Of a stretch of DNA of 64,000 nucleotides, positions 53,503 to 61,214 are shown one piece after another. The position numbers and the translations under genes were made by a program. Position 1 is the first letter of the stretch; each line of letters starts with the position of its first letter. The notes beneath the pieces were generated by a model that saw nothing but the letters and a program-made list of their open reading frames with translations, ran no database searches and was not told the origin of the DNA. The stretch comes from Shimia abyssi (GTDB taxonomy: Bacteria; Pseudomonadota; Alphaproteobacteria; Rhodobacterales; Rhodobacteraceae): positions 186,001-250,000 of the forward strand of contig NZ_PYGJ01000005.1 of NCBI RefSeq assembly GCF_003014475.1. The letters run 5' to 3'.

Positions 53503-54085
53503 AAAGTCAGTTACTCCCCAACCGGTGTCTTGAGTTAGTTCACGGCAGATTGCCACCTAATCTTGATTACTAACTCTTAGGCTGTCACCAGCTTAGAGGC
53601 AGGAGCCCAATAAAACAATTAGCCGAAGTGCTCTACAATTCACTTGCTTTAGCAAAGTCAGGCTTTGTCAGTAATCGTCAATTCTGTTTTTTTCTTCAGT
53701 CGCAAAGCACACAAAGCGGCCGATTGTTCAGAGAGCGCCAACGGTGGTTTCGTCCGCTCTGTCGTCATTCGAGCATCATAGGGCGAAGGTCTGGATCCAG
53801 CAAAGCGGACCCGCATGGATCGCAGCTGCAAACCTGGCTTCAAAATCGAATCACTGTCGTTAAGGTGTCAAAGCGGGCCGTACACTGCCAGTTGTGATTG
53901 AAGAGCTTGAGAAGCTGGTCCAAGAACGCGGTGAGATCGACGACATCGAGAGCATTAGGCCCTGGCTGAATTGTGCCGCCGACACCGATCTATGATTCCG
54001 ATTGGTTTAATCGCTTGCTTCCCAAGTTCACGCCAAAGTTCTGACACATAAAGAAAATATCGTCGTTCGGTGAAAGGGAGTGGCG
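53503..54085. other. Gene-poor gap with decayed sequence
   Basis: This 583-bp gap before the three-gene module contains no intact gene. Its right half (53756-53995) is a decayed copy of sequence also found at 63422-63626. A ribosome-binding site GGGAG lies at the end, before 54086. No clear promoter was identified. Confidence 0.6.
53756..53995 (+). pseudogene. Decayed gene remnant, copy 1
   Basis: Shares GGCGAAGGTCTGGATCC and flanking bases with 63422-63626. The last ~95 nt keep a frame encoding EELEKLVQERGEIDD followed by IESIRPWLN and a stop at 53993-53995; the other copy encodes EELEKLTQELNDIDE and INTIRDWLI. The upstream part is out of frame. It appears to be the C-terminal end of an unidentified protein gene now degraded. 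Confidence 0.5.
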
Positions 54086-55210
54086 ATGCTGCATTATGCA
54101 TCAGGAACACCAGCTAATGACGAATTCCAGGTGGTCGAGAACCAACTGGCTCGTCAGCGATTGCTTTCGGTGCATTGCGATTACTTCAAATCTGTACTTC
54201 GATGGGTAGATGACTTGCGGAATGGCGTTCTCTCTTTTGAGGATCAACTGACCCGCACTCCAAGCTTGAGTAGCAAACTCGTTCGAGCAGACAACCGCAT
54301 GCGCCAGGAACTGTCCGACCGTGGTTTTGATCAGCAAACTTGGGTGCCTTATGAGGATGCGCTGCGCAACCTGAGCAGTCGCCTTGGCCCCGGCTACCCA
54401 AGAAGCATAATGCTCGACACGGGCGCATTCACAGATTGGGGCAAAGGCCAGCGAAGCGATGTGGATACGGTCATTCGCTCCTATACTGATTTCCTCGAAC
54501 GTGCCGCTGGCCTGTTCGACGAGATCTACCTTATCAACCTTGACGAAATTCCAGGCGAGCAAGGTCGGCGTGCCACCGAGGCCGAGACGGCTGAGGCGAT
54601 AAAGCAGTCAGACGAGAATTTTGCGAAGTTGAAATCCGAGTTTGACGTGACGGTCCTGCCTGTCTTTCATCAAGACGAGTCAATCACGCGCCTCAATGAA
54701 GTGGTCGACATGGCTGATGGCTACATTTGCCTTTCTCCGAACAATGACTTCGCGCAGAAAGTGCGCGAGGATTGGACGCTCTTTCACAACACGGCAGTGC
54801 CCGGAGTCCAGTGCCACGGCCTCGCAACGACCGGGAACCGGATGATGCAGATTGCTGGGCTGTATTCCGGCGACTCGACCTCATGGAAAACACACAGCGG
54901 AAACGGAAACATTGACGTCCGGTGGGACGAACCAAGGGTTGCTGACCAGCTTGGCGCACCGCCCGTCACGCCATACTATCGCAAGGCGCATGTTGCGATC
55001 GAGCGGAACGAATACGATGGGAATCGTGCCCTTCCAAACAACAAAGACCACATCACCGAGCTCACAGAACGCGAGCAGCAGCATGTCAGGCAGCGGGCTG
55101 AAAACTACCTGCCGTTCCCGATGGTTCAGCTTGATCGCAGGGCGATGAGCATAGTGAGTTTAGGGGAAATCCAGTCAGTGGCGGAGGACGATCATGCTCT
55201 TGCCGCCTGA
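54086..55210 (+). CDS. TIM-barrel protein resembling TGT/DpdA superfamily (phage-like)
   Basis: A 374-residue soluble protein, first of three overlapping genes. An N-terminal region of about 100 residues is followed by a barrel-like domain with motifs SIMLDTGAFTDWG (111-115 core DTGAF), LINLDEIPG (151-157), LPVFHQDE (192-198), VQCHGLATTG (243-250) and YSGDSTSWK (261-267). I recognise this motif series from phage-borne proteins distantly related to tRNA-guanine transglycosylase and DpdA, which exchange bases in RNA or DNA. Catalysis is not established, and the TGT zinc site is not seen. The ATG at 54086 has GGGAG at 5-nt spacing; a GTG lies two codons earlier. Confidence 0.6.
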   Translation: MLHYASGTPANDEFQVVENQLARQRLLSVHCDYFKSVLRWVDDLRNGVLSFEDQLTRTPSLSSKLVRADNRMRQELSDRGFDQQTWVPYEDALRNLSSRLGPGYPRSIMLDTGAFTDWGKGQRSDVDTVIRSYTDFLERAAGLFDEIYLINLDEIPGEQGRRATEAETAEAIKQSDENFAKLKSEFDVTVLPVFHQDESITRLNEVVDMADGYICLSPNNDFAQKVREDWTLFHNTAVPGVQCHGLATTGNRMMQIAGLYSGDSTSWKTHSGNGNIDVRWDEPRVADQLGAPPVTPYYRKAHVAIERNEYDGNRALPNNKDHITELTEREQQHVRQRAENYLPFPMVQLDRRAMSIVSLGEIQSVAEDDHALAA

Positions 55211-56237
55211 TTTTCTCGACCAACTGAAAGCGGCAAAGCGATTCACCGGGCCTTTTGCGCAAGCGGCACCATGGCAACGGCATGTCATTTTGCACGATGG
55301 AAAACTCTACGCATCCAACAACCGCAAGATCGTGGAAATTGAGTGCGAGATCGACGGTTCTGCAATATTCTCGACGCGAACGCTCAACCTGCTCAAAAGC
55401 TTCCAAGACGAACCGACCGAAATCGAAGTCGGTGACGAGATCAAGTTCGGGTGGAAAGACGGGCGCTATCTCACACTCGTGAATGACTTCGATCACGACG
55501 ACATTGTTAAGCAGCACGCGCGGCTCCTCGATGACTGGCACGGAAGCGATGCCGTTATGATGCTCGATCTTGGCCATGCCGGTCGGGCGATAGAAATCAC
55601 CGAAGGTCCTGGCATTGTAGATGGCAAACTCGCGCCCCGGCGCGGATTCTTCTACGTCGGAGACAGCACACCATCGTTGCGTCTTGCGCGCGGTGACACT
55701 GATCTGCGTATGGATGATTTGTTCAAGATCAAGAAAGACGAATTGGGTGCTGCAAGAAAAGCGAACGAGCGGAAACGGGATCGTCTGCTGGACGAACAAG
55801 TGCGCATCGAGCGAGAATTGGTGTATCTCACTCAGGAATTGATTGAGGATCAGCGCAAGTTGGTCGAGTTCGACGCTGCGTTGGAGAAGTACCAAAGCGG
55901 CGACGCGCTGACAGAGACAGACAAAGAATGCCTGCGCCCCGCCTGCGAGAGTGATATCCGCAAGGAGGAAAGCAAAGAACACAAGGAAGCCGCCGAAGAA
56001 CTTCCCGATCTGCCGAAAACGATAAAAGGTTGGAAACAGTGCGCCGACAGGAACGACGGTGAATATGTCTACGTGACTTATCGCCGACGCTTGCCTGAAC
56101 CAAAGGCGCGCAAGGCCATGCGGAAGCGGATTGAACAAACCGTCGACACCGTTTTCAAATCTGACTTCCCTCGTGACGCCGTTGTTGCAGCGTGGAAGAC
56201 ACTTTCGCAAATCGAGCCAAGAGCAGGTCCGGGATGA
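55194..56237 (+). CDS. Hypothetical protein with possible clamp-like N-terminus and coiled coil
   Basis: A 347-residue protein overlapping the upstream gene by 17 nt, with GGAGGA ahead of its ATG. Residues 5-100 (FLDQLKAAKRFTGPFAQAA, then LYASNNRKIVEIECEI, IEVGDEIKFGW) alternate strands and helices in a way that recalls a DNA sliding-clamp domain, but this is weak. Residues about 180-265 are highly charged and coiled-coil-like (KIKKDELGAARKANERKRDR; LDEQVRIERELVYLTQELIE). The C-terminal domain ends in a Lys/Arg-rich helix. No confident family. Confidence 0.6.
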   Translation: MLLPPDFLDQLKAAKRFTGPFAQAAPWQRHVILHDGKLYASNNRKIVEIECEIDGSAIFSTRTLNLLKSFQDEPTEIEVGDEIKFGWKDGRYLTLVNDFDHDDIVKQHARLLDDWHGSDAVMMLDLGHAGRAIEITEGPGIVDGKLAPRRGFFYVGDSTPSLRLARGDTDLRMDDLFKIKKDELGAARKANERKRDRLLDEQVRIERELVYLTQELIEDQRKLVEFDAALEKYQSGDALTETDKECLRPACESDIRKEESKEHKEAAEELPDLPKTIKGWKQCADRNDGEYVYVTYRRRLPEPKARKAMRKRIEQTVDTVFKSDFPRDAVVAAWKTLSQIEPRAGPG

Positions 56238-56548
56238 TCAATTCAGAAGATGGCCTCTGGCAACTTTTCGGCGGTGATGCGCCGAATGCACCGGGAAAAA
56301 ACGAACTCACATTTGCCGAGTTTCACAACCAAACGGCAAAACTCGACGTAAGCGCGGAGAAGCGAGGCGAACTGCTTTGTCCTCGGTTCCGCGTCACGGC
56401 AAAAGACCGATTCTACCGACTCCGCTCTTCAGACGTTGAAGCAGTGGTCAATCAGGCACGTCTGTATGCTACGGCAGGCAAGATTGGCGATCCTGACCTA
56501 CGCGTGGCTTATCTTGGAACGCACCCCTTCGATGGATCCAACATTTAG
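56234..56548 (+). CDS. Small hypothetical protein, third gene of module
   Basis: A 104-residue protein starting with an ATGA overlap on the previous stop. It has no signal or membrane segment. The sequence (NSEDGLWQLFGGDAPNAPGK, then ELTFAEFHNQTAKL; DLRVAYLGTHPFDGSNI) is not from a family I recognise. The tight coupling suggests it works with the two upstream products. Its 3' end overlaps by 4 nt the end of a small minus-strand frame. Confidence 0.55.
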   Translation: MINSEDGLWQLFGGDAPNAPGKNELTFAEFHNQTAKLDVSAEKRGELLCPRFRVTAKDRFYRLRSSDVEAVVNQARLYATAGKIGDPDLRVAYLGTHPFDGSNI

Positions 56549-56718
56549 GCAATTTGGCGTGCGGATAGCCACGCGGACAGGACGACGACGGTGGCCAGCG
56601 TGGTCAGCGCCGGGTGGCTCCGCCCGCCGATCCAGAACAGGGTCAGCAGGACGGACTTGGGCGGGGTGTTCATAAGAAAACCCCCGGCAACGCTGCCGAG
56701 GGCTGAAAGGGTCTTCAT
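56545..56718 (-). CDS. Possible 57-residue hydrophobic peptide
   Basis: An ATG at 56718 preceded by TAGGAG at 8-nt spacing opens a 57-codon frame. The product has a hydrophobic centre (SVLLTLFWIGG) and a second hydrophobic segment (LTTLATVVVLSAWL), so it would be a small membrane peptide, possibly holin-like. The DNA is visibly GC-richer than its surroundings. It converges on the module's last gene with a 4-nt overlap. Evidence is the ribosome-binding site and composition only. The rest of the 56549-56915 gap is AT-rich and presumably holds the promoter of the RTX gene. Confidence 0.4.
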   Translation of the reverse strand: MKTLSALGSVAGGFLMNTPPKSVLLTLFWIGGRSHPALTTLATVVVLSAWLSARQIA

Positions 56719-56915
56719 CGGTCTAACTCCTATGTTGCTTCTGATTTAGATGCAGAAAGGAGCGCGGTTTTCATTGTTCTTAATTCGGTACAGTTGGCTG
56801 CGTCGCGACCCTAAATATAGTGACTTCGAATGCTTTTCTGCTTAAAGTCGAAAGACACATAGTTCTTAATGTATTAACCTTTTACAGCCACAACTATTTT
56901 TGGGAGGAGTAATTC

Positions 56916-59105
56916 ATGATCGGACAGCTCATTAACGGAACCACGGACGACGATACACTAATTGGGACAGATGGCGACGACACAATTAATGGTCTATCCG
57001 GGACTGATATTATCAATGGTGGGCTTGGCGATGACCTCATAAACCCCGGAGACAACGCTGACTTTGACTTCGTTGATAGCGGTGCGGGCAACGACACTAT
57101 TGATTTCTCAGATGCCGACAATGGGTTTTTCGTAATAGGATTTGATGCGCTTGCGGGAGAAGCGACCTACAACATTAGCGGAAGCGACAACTCTGGAACA
57201 ATTGACAAGGGTGATGACGGCGTAACCACGTTGTTGAACGTTCAGTCGGCTATGCTGGCTAGCGGCTTTGGTGCTCAAGGGAGTCCGAACGACGACGTAT
57301 TCAATGTGACTGGCGTGGATAGTGGTTTTGCATTCATACGAGGATTGGCAGGCAACGACACATTTAATATTGTCTCAGGTCCCGGCACCGTGCGGTTGGA
57401 TTATCGATCCAGCTCTGTCTCCACAGGGATAGTCGCCGATCTCTCAACAGGTCAAGTTTCCGAAGATGGCTTTGGGGGAATGGATACGATCGTTGGTGAT
57501 CCAGTCAGGCAAATTCGCGGGAGCGACTTGAATGACTCAATCACGGGGTCAACGAATGGAGAACGCATCGAAGGTGCTGACGGTGACGATACAATTGTTG
57601 GAGGAGGCGGAGATGACTCACTCAGAGGTGGCGCGGGGGATGATGTGCTGCGTCCCGGCGCGGGCGACGACTACATTGAAATACAAGCTGGCGATGGTGA
57701 CGATACTGTAATTTTTACAGACGCAACATCTGGTTTTTTCGCTCTTGCACATTTTGACCTTTCGTCCGGAGTTACCTTTAATATCGACGGTGTGGCAAAC
57801 ACAGGCACTGTCGATAAAGGACCAGAAGGCACGACCATCCTGACCGACGTTGAGGTTGTAATGACCCAGGCTACTCTGAATCTTTATGGTAGCTTTGATG
57901 GGGACGACACCTTCAATGTAACGGTTGCGGAAGGCGGAAACGTACGAATAAGGGGTTACGGCGGCAATGACACGATCAACTACGTAGACGGACCTGGCCT
58001 CGCTCGCGTCGATTACAATTCAGGCAGCGTTTCAACTGGCATCGTCGCCAACTTGGCGACAGGCATAGTGAGCGAAGACGGCTTCGGTAGCATGGACACC
58101 TTACTTGGTGATCCAGTGCGTGATCTCGCGGGAACGCGCTTCAGTGACGATATTCGTGGGGGCGCAGCTAATGAAAGACTGCGTGGTCGCGATGGAAACG
58201 ATACAATTCTAGGTGCGGCCGGCGATGATGCTTTACAGGGCGAGGACGGCGACGACTTCCTGCGCGGCGATGCGGGGCGCGACACCATTGAGGGCGGCGA
58301 CGGGAATGACAGTATCTTTGCCGGACCGGGAGACGACTCTGGCGACTTCATGTTTGGTGGGTCCGGGACTGATGTAGTCGGCGGTGGCTTCGGAAACGAC
58401 CACCTCGTGGGAGGCACTGGTTCTGACACCCTGTTTGGGGGCCACGGAGGTGATTTGATTTACGTTGGAGAGCAGATACTGACAACCAGTTCCAGCGAAA
58501 GTAGGGATTCCGCTGGCGGTACGGCTTGGGCCGGAAGCGGTAATGATGTCGTACACGGTGCTGACGGGAACGATGTCTTGGGAGGCGGCAATGACGATGA
58601 CCAAGTCTATGGTTTCCGAGGCAACGATGTGTTGTATCTCGGTGCTGGAGCCGATTACGCGGAAGGCGGATTCGGCGACGATACCATCTTTGGTGGCGCT
58701 GGTAACGATCAAATCTTCGGCGGCGAATTTGGCGACGAAGAAGGTGACGATCTGGTCTACAACGGCGGTGGTAACGACACCGTAGATGGCGAGGGAGGAA
58801 GCGACACCATTTGGGGTGGGCCGGGCAACGATGTGCTCTATGGCGGCGATGATAGTGACACGTTTGCCTTCGCATCCAATAACGGCACCGATACCGTCGG
58901 GGACTTCCAACTTGGCGGTCCTGAACAAGACCTGTTAAACCTAGTCCTTCTCGGCATTGCCTCCGAACAGGAAGCTTTGTCCTTGATGACCGACACTCTG
59001 GACGGGGTATCGTTGTCGAGCGGCGGCACTACAGCAATTTTCCAGGGTCACACAGTCGCAGACTTCACCTCGAACTCCGGCTGGTTCGACGACACGGTGT
59101 TCTAG
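56916..59105 (+). CDS. RTX-type calcium-binding protein
   Basis: A 729-residue acidic protein with many GGxGxDxLx nonapeptides (for example GADGDDTIVGGGGDDSLRGG; DGNDTILGAAGDDALQGEDG), which form Ca2+-bound parallel beta-rolls. Residues 59-216 and 262-420 are tandem copies of a unit containing ADNGFF/ATSGFF and SVSTGIVADL...EDGFG...GDPVR, offset by about 204 residues. The C-terminus (LNLVLLGIASEQEALSLM..., ending FDDTVF) looks like a type I secretion signal. It lacks a Sec signal. No type I secretion genes are nearby. Likely a secreted or surface protein. Confidence 0.88.
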   Translation: MIGQLINGTTDDDTLIGTDGDDTINGLSGTDIINGGLGDDLINPGDNADFDFVDSGAGNDTIDFSDADNGFFVIGFDALAGEATYNISGSDNSGTIDKGDDGVTTLLNVQSAMLASGFGAQGSPNDDVFNVTGVDSGFAFIRGLAGNDTFNIVSGPGTVRLDYRSSSVSTGIVADLSTGQVSEDGFGGMDTIVGDPVRQIRGSDLNDSITGSTNGERIEGADGDDTIVGGGGDDSLRGGAGDDVLRPGAGDDYIEIQAGDGDDTVIFTDATSGFFALAHFDLSSGVTFNIDGVANTGTVDKGPEGTTILTDVEVVMTQATLNLYGSFDGDDTFNVTVAEGGNVRIRGYGGNDTINYVDGPGLARVDYNSGSVSTGIVANLATGIVSEDGFGSMDTLLGDPVRDLAGTRFSDDIRGGAANERLRGRDGNDTILGAAGDDALQGEDGDDFLRGDAGRDTIEGGDGNDSIFAGPGDDSGDFMFGGSGTDVVGGGFGNDHLVGGTGSDTLFGGHGGDLIYVGEQILTTSSSESRDSAGGTAWAGSGNDVVHGADGNDVLGGGNDDDQVYGFRGNDVLYLGAGADYAEGGFGDDTIFGGAGNDQIFGGEFGDEEGDDLVYNGGGNDTVDGEGGSDTIWGGPGNDVLYGGDDSDTFAFASNNGTDTVGDFQLGGPEQDLLNLVLLGIASEQEALSLMTDTLDGVSLSSGGTTAIFQGHTVADFTSNSGWFDDTVF

Positions 59106-59442
59106 GAGGTCGTGTTCTGGGGGTGGGAAATACAATCGCGGTTGACAAGCCTCCAGAGCTCCCCCACGCCCCCTCAAGAGCCGGTGGTGGCCTTGGCGGG
59201 TCTCTCGCGTGGGTGGTGTAGCTACGGACCTCCAGCGTCCCTCCAGCTGGGCTCTGGCTTTGCTAGAACTTGGCTCCGGCTAGGCTCTGGCGATACCTAA
59301 AATGCCCCAGCCATTTCCAGTCCTCACTCACCGAAGCTCGTTCAGACGTCAGAAATGCCCCATGCTCACTGACGTTCCGCCCCAGTAACCGCCCTAGTTT
59401 GGGAGGATTTCCCCGTAAGCCGATGAAAGGTAAAGCCAGGCA

Positions 59443-59712
59443 AGGTTCCCTACCGCCGGAGCCAAAATATCTCTTTAAGATTAAGAGAGTAACAAGCCGC
59501 CCCTAGGGGCGGCTTTTGGTTTTCTGCAACATCTCTGCAACATCGCAATATGTGCTTTCGCCAATACGGGACATCGTCGCGTCAAACCGCTAGACGACAG
59601 CGGTCCCGGTTATTCAAGGGCCAGAACCTGCGCGTTTGATACGCAGCGAATGGCAAGAAACCTCGAGACCTGCCATTTGTGCGAAGTGCAGAGAACGGCT
59701 GGAGAGAGCCCA
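59443..59712 (+). repeat. Direct repeat copy 2 (tRNA-Asn 3' end, terminator, ~200 bp)
   Basis: Same unit as 40470-40743. This copy begins at AGGTTCCCTACCGCCGGAGC, lacking CGAT of the T-loop, so its tRNA part is about 25 nt and non-functional. The terminator palindrome and downstream region are retained. Confidence 0.92.
59494..59515 (+). terminator. Terminator palindrome in repeat copy 2
   Basis: The same perfect 22-bp palindrome as at 40525-40546, followed here by TTGGTTTTC. Confidence 0.85.
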
Positions 59713-59949
59713 TTTTTTCAAATGCTGCAATCCGCACGAACTGGTGGTAAGGGCGGATTCCAGACTTTCTCTGCAAGTGCGAACCTACCCTGCTGAGACA
59801 TTGGAAGCTGACGTTCAGGCGACCCTGAAACGGCGTAATTTTCTGCACCGTCGCAAGGCGGCACTGAGCCCAAATCGAACCTCAGTTTTGAAAGAAATAC
59901 CAGTTCAGCACTGCTGCAATCACATCGGCTTTGTGAAGCGCGTTCTGCT

Positions 59950-60813
59950 TTATTGAAGGGCTTTCTCAAAAGTGGCTGTAAGCCTTTGATTCAGCGCGTG
60001 GTGCGGTTTGGCTGATGAGCCATAATGAAGCTCGGCAAAGGCAGCAATATCATTGAAAATCACGACAGAGCCACCGTCATCGCCCGCATAAACCAGCAAC
60101 TTTTGGCAAAATGCATCAAGGCCGATTGATGGGAACTTGGCCATCGCCATACCACCAGGCCCAGGTCCGCCGAAGAGCAAAAGTACCGCTTCGGGCAGTT
60201 CCACACCCTGCGTTGCAGCTTCTTCAGCAAAGTCAATTTCACCGAACCAGACAGTATCGTCTTGCGCCATCACGATGTTGGTGAGGTTTTCAACCGCCTC
60301 GGCAACACTTAGTGCGGAGGTCAACTCGATGACACCATAGTCGTTACTGAGCCCATCTATTGGTGCTGCATCGCCGTCGGCGGCTCGCGTTACATCTGCT
60401 AGTCTTTGCGAGAACATATCGAGTGCGGGCTTGTCGCTGAGCCCATGGCGGACTTCAAGAAAATCCGAACCCGTATGAACAACTTTAGCGGTACCATCTT
60501 GTGCGTAAGACAGAACACGGAATGGTAAGTCGAGCCCCGCTCGTATGTTTTCTTTCAGAATGGATGTGTTGATTTCAGGGTCCGAAAAAACCTGAACACG
60601 CGAGGGCGGCATCTCTACACCCTCGGCAGCCGCGAGCCGAGCGTGGTCAATCGAGGCGATGGAAGCTAATCCAGCCTCCTCGATGGCGACCTCAATCGAC
60701 GTAAGATTTTCGTCCACCGTTTCTTGCACGGATGACGCCTGCGCCATCATTGCGGTAGCAAATATTAGAGATATTCCCGCAAACGAACGATGCGCGGTTC
60801 GAACTACAGTCAT
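59950..60813 (-). CDS. Secreted protein with two DUF302 domains
   Basis: A 287-residue exported protein. The signal peptide MTVVRTAHRSFAGIS...MMAQA covers about 26 residues. Two DUF302 units follow: residues about 33-150 (SIEVAIEEAGLASIASIDHA, then LDLPFRVLSYAQDG) and about 165-280 (AVENLTNIVMAQDDTVWFGEIDFAEEA..., LLLFGGPGPGGMAMAKFP). DUF302 proteins are small dimeric domains of unknown function, often near redox or metal genes. The ATG at 60813 has GAGG upstream and follows the DUF4345 stop by 7 nt, in one operon. Confidence 0.82.
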   Translation of the reverse strand: MTVVRTAHRSFAGISLIFATAMMAQASSVQETVDENLTSIEVAIEEAGLASIASIDHARLAAAEGVEMPPSRVQVFSDPEINTSILKENIRAGLDLPFRVLSYAQDGTAKVVHTGSDFLEVRHGLSDKPALDMFSQRLADVTRAADGDAAPIDGLSNDYGVIELTSALSVAEAVENLTNIVMAQDDTVWFGEIDFAEEAATQGVELPEAVLLLFGGPGPGGMAMAKFPSIGLDAFCQKLLVYAGDDGGSVVIFNDIAAFAELHYGSSAKPHHALNQRLTATFEKALQ

Positions 60814-60820
60814 AACAACC

Positions 60821-61204
60821 TCAATTAACTTCATCATTTCTTCGCAACGCAACAAAGGCCAACACGCCGAATACCAATTCGGCCACAAGATAGAACAATA
60901 AAACGAGCCCTGGCGTGCCATCCACTATGATGCTCAGCGCGCGCCCGGCAGCAAGGCCCACCATAAACAGAAAAAGCACCCAGAGCGCGGGCCGCTGCAA
61001 CTCCGGTTTTCCTGCTGCCATCAGCCAAAAAACGGCGTTTGCCAGATACAGCCCCATGATGGCTCGGAAAACATGCGCTTGGTTCGTTCCTTCCACTGGG
61101 AAGCCGAGCAAGTATGTTACAGTCACTGACGGTAAGAGCCCGTATGATAGTGCTATCGGCACCAGGCCAAGTGCTGCAAGGAGTAGCAGTGCACGGTCAG
61201 TCAT
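60821..61204 (-). CDS. DUF4345 membrane protein
   Basis: A 127-residue protein with four predicted helices (LLLLAALGLVPIALSYGLLP; AIMGLYLANAVFWLMAA; PALWVLFLFMVGLAAGRAL; VLLFYLVAELVFGVLAFVAL). The central MGLYLANAVFW pattern fits DUF4345. AGGA precedes the ATG. It sits between the DUF3604 and DUF302 genes with gaps of 10 and 7 nt, so the three are one transcript. Function unknown. Confidence 0.8.
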   Translation of the reverse strand: MTDRALLLLAALGLVPIALSYGLLPSVTVTYLLGFPVEGTNQAHVFRAIMGLYLANAVFWLMAAGKPELQRPALWVLFLFMVGLAAGRALSIIVDGTPGLVLLFYLVAELVFGVLAFVALRRNDEVN

Positions 61205-61214
61205 TTTGGTCTTC

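Larger units (their letters stand above)
40451..59712. mobile_element. Genomic island bounded by tRNA-Asn-derived direct repeats
   Basis: The segment between the direct repeats (40470-40743 and 59443-59712) carries only accessory genes with mixed orientation: RND efflux, AsmA-like, antiporter, MFS, tannase-family, DUF3124, a three-gene phage-like module and an RTX protein. It begins at a tRNA-Asn 3'-half scar. No integrase, relaxase or origin was found, so it is an immobile remnant or one member of a larger tandem array. The true outer ends are uncertain because the DNA to the right also looks accessory. Confidence 0.7.
59106..59949. other. Non-coding gap containing repeat copy 2
   Basis: This 844-bp gap between the RTX gene and the DUF302 gene shows no credible gene. 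Positions 59106-59442 are GC-rich and unrecognised; 59443-59712 is the second direct repeat; 59713-59949 is unrecognised. Short frames inside are not supported by ribosome-binding sites. Confidence 0.7.

Noticed and set aside
55086-56210. A 374-codon minus-strand frame covering the second gene of the three-gene module.
   Set aside because: The plus-strand gene has overlapping coupled starts and GGAGG; the minus frame has no ribosome-binding site and a composition typical of antisense frames.
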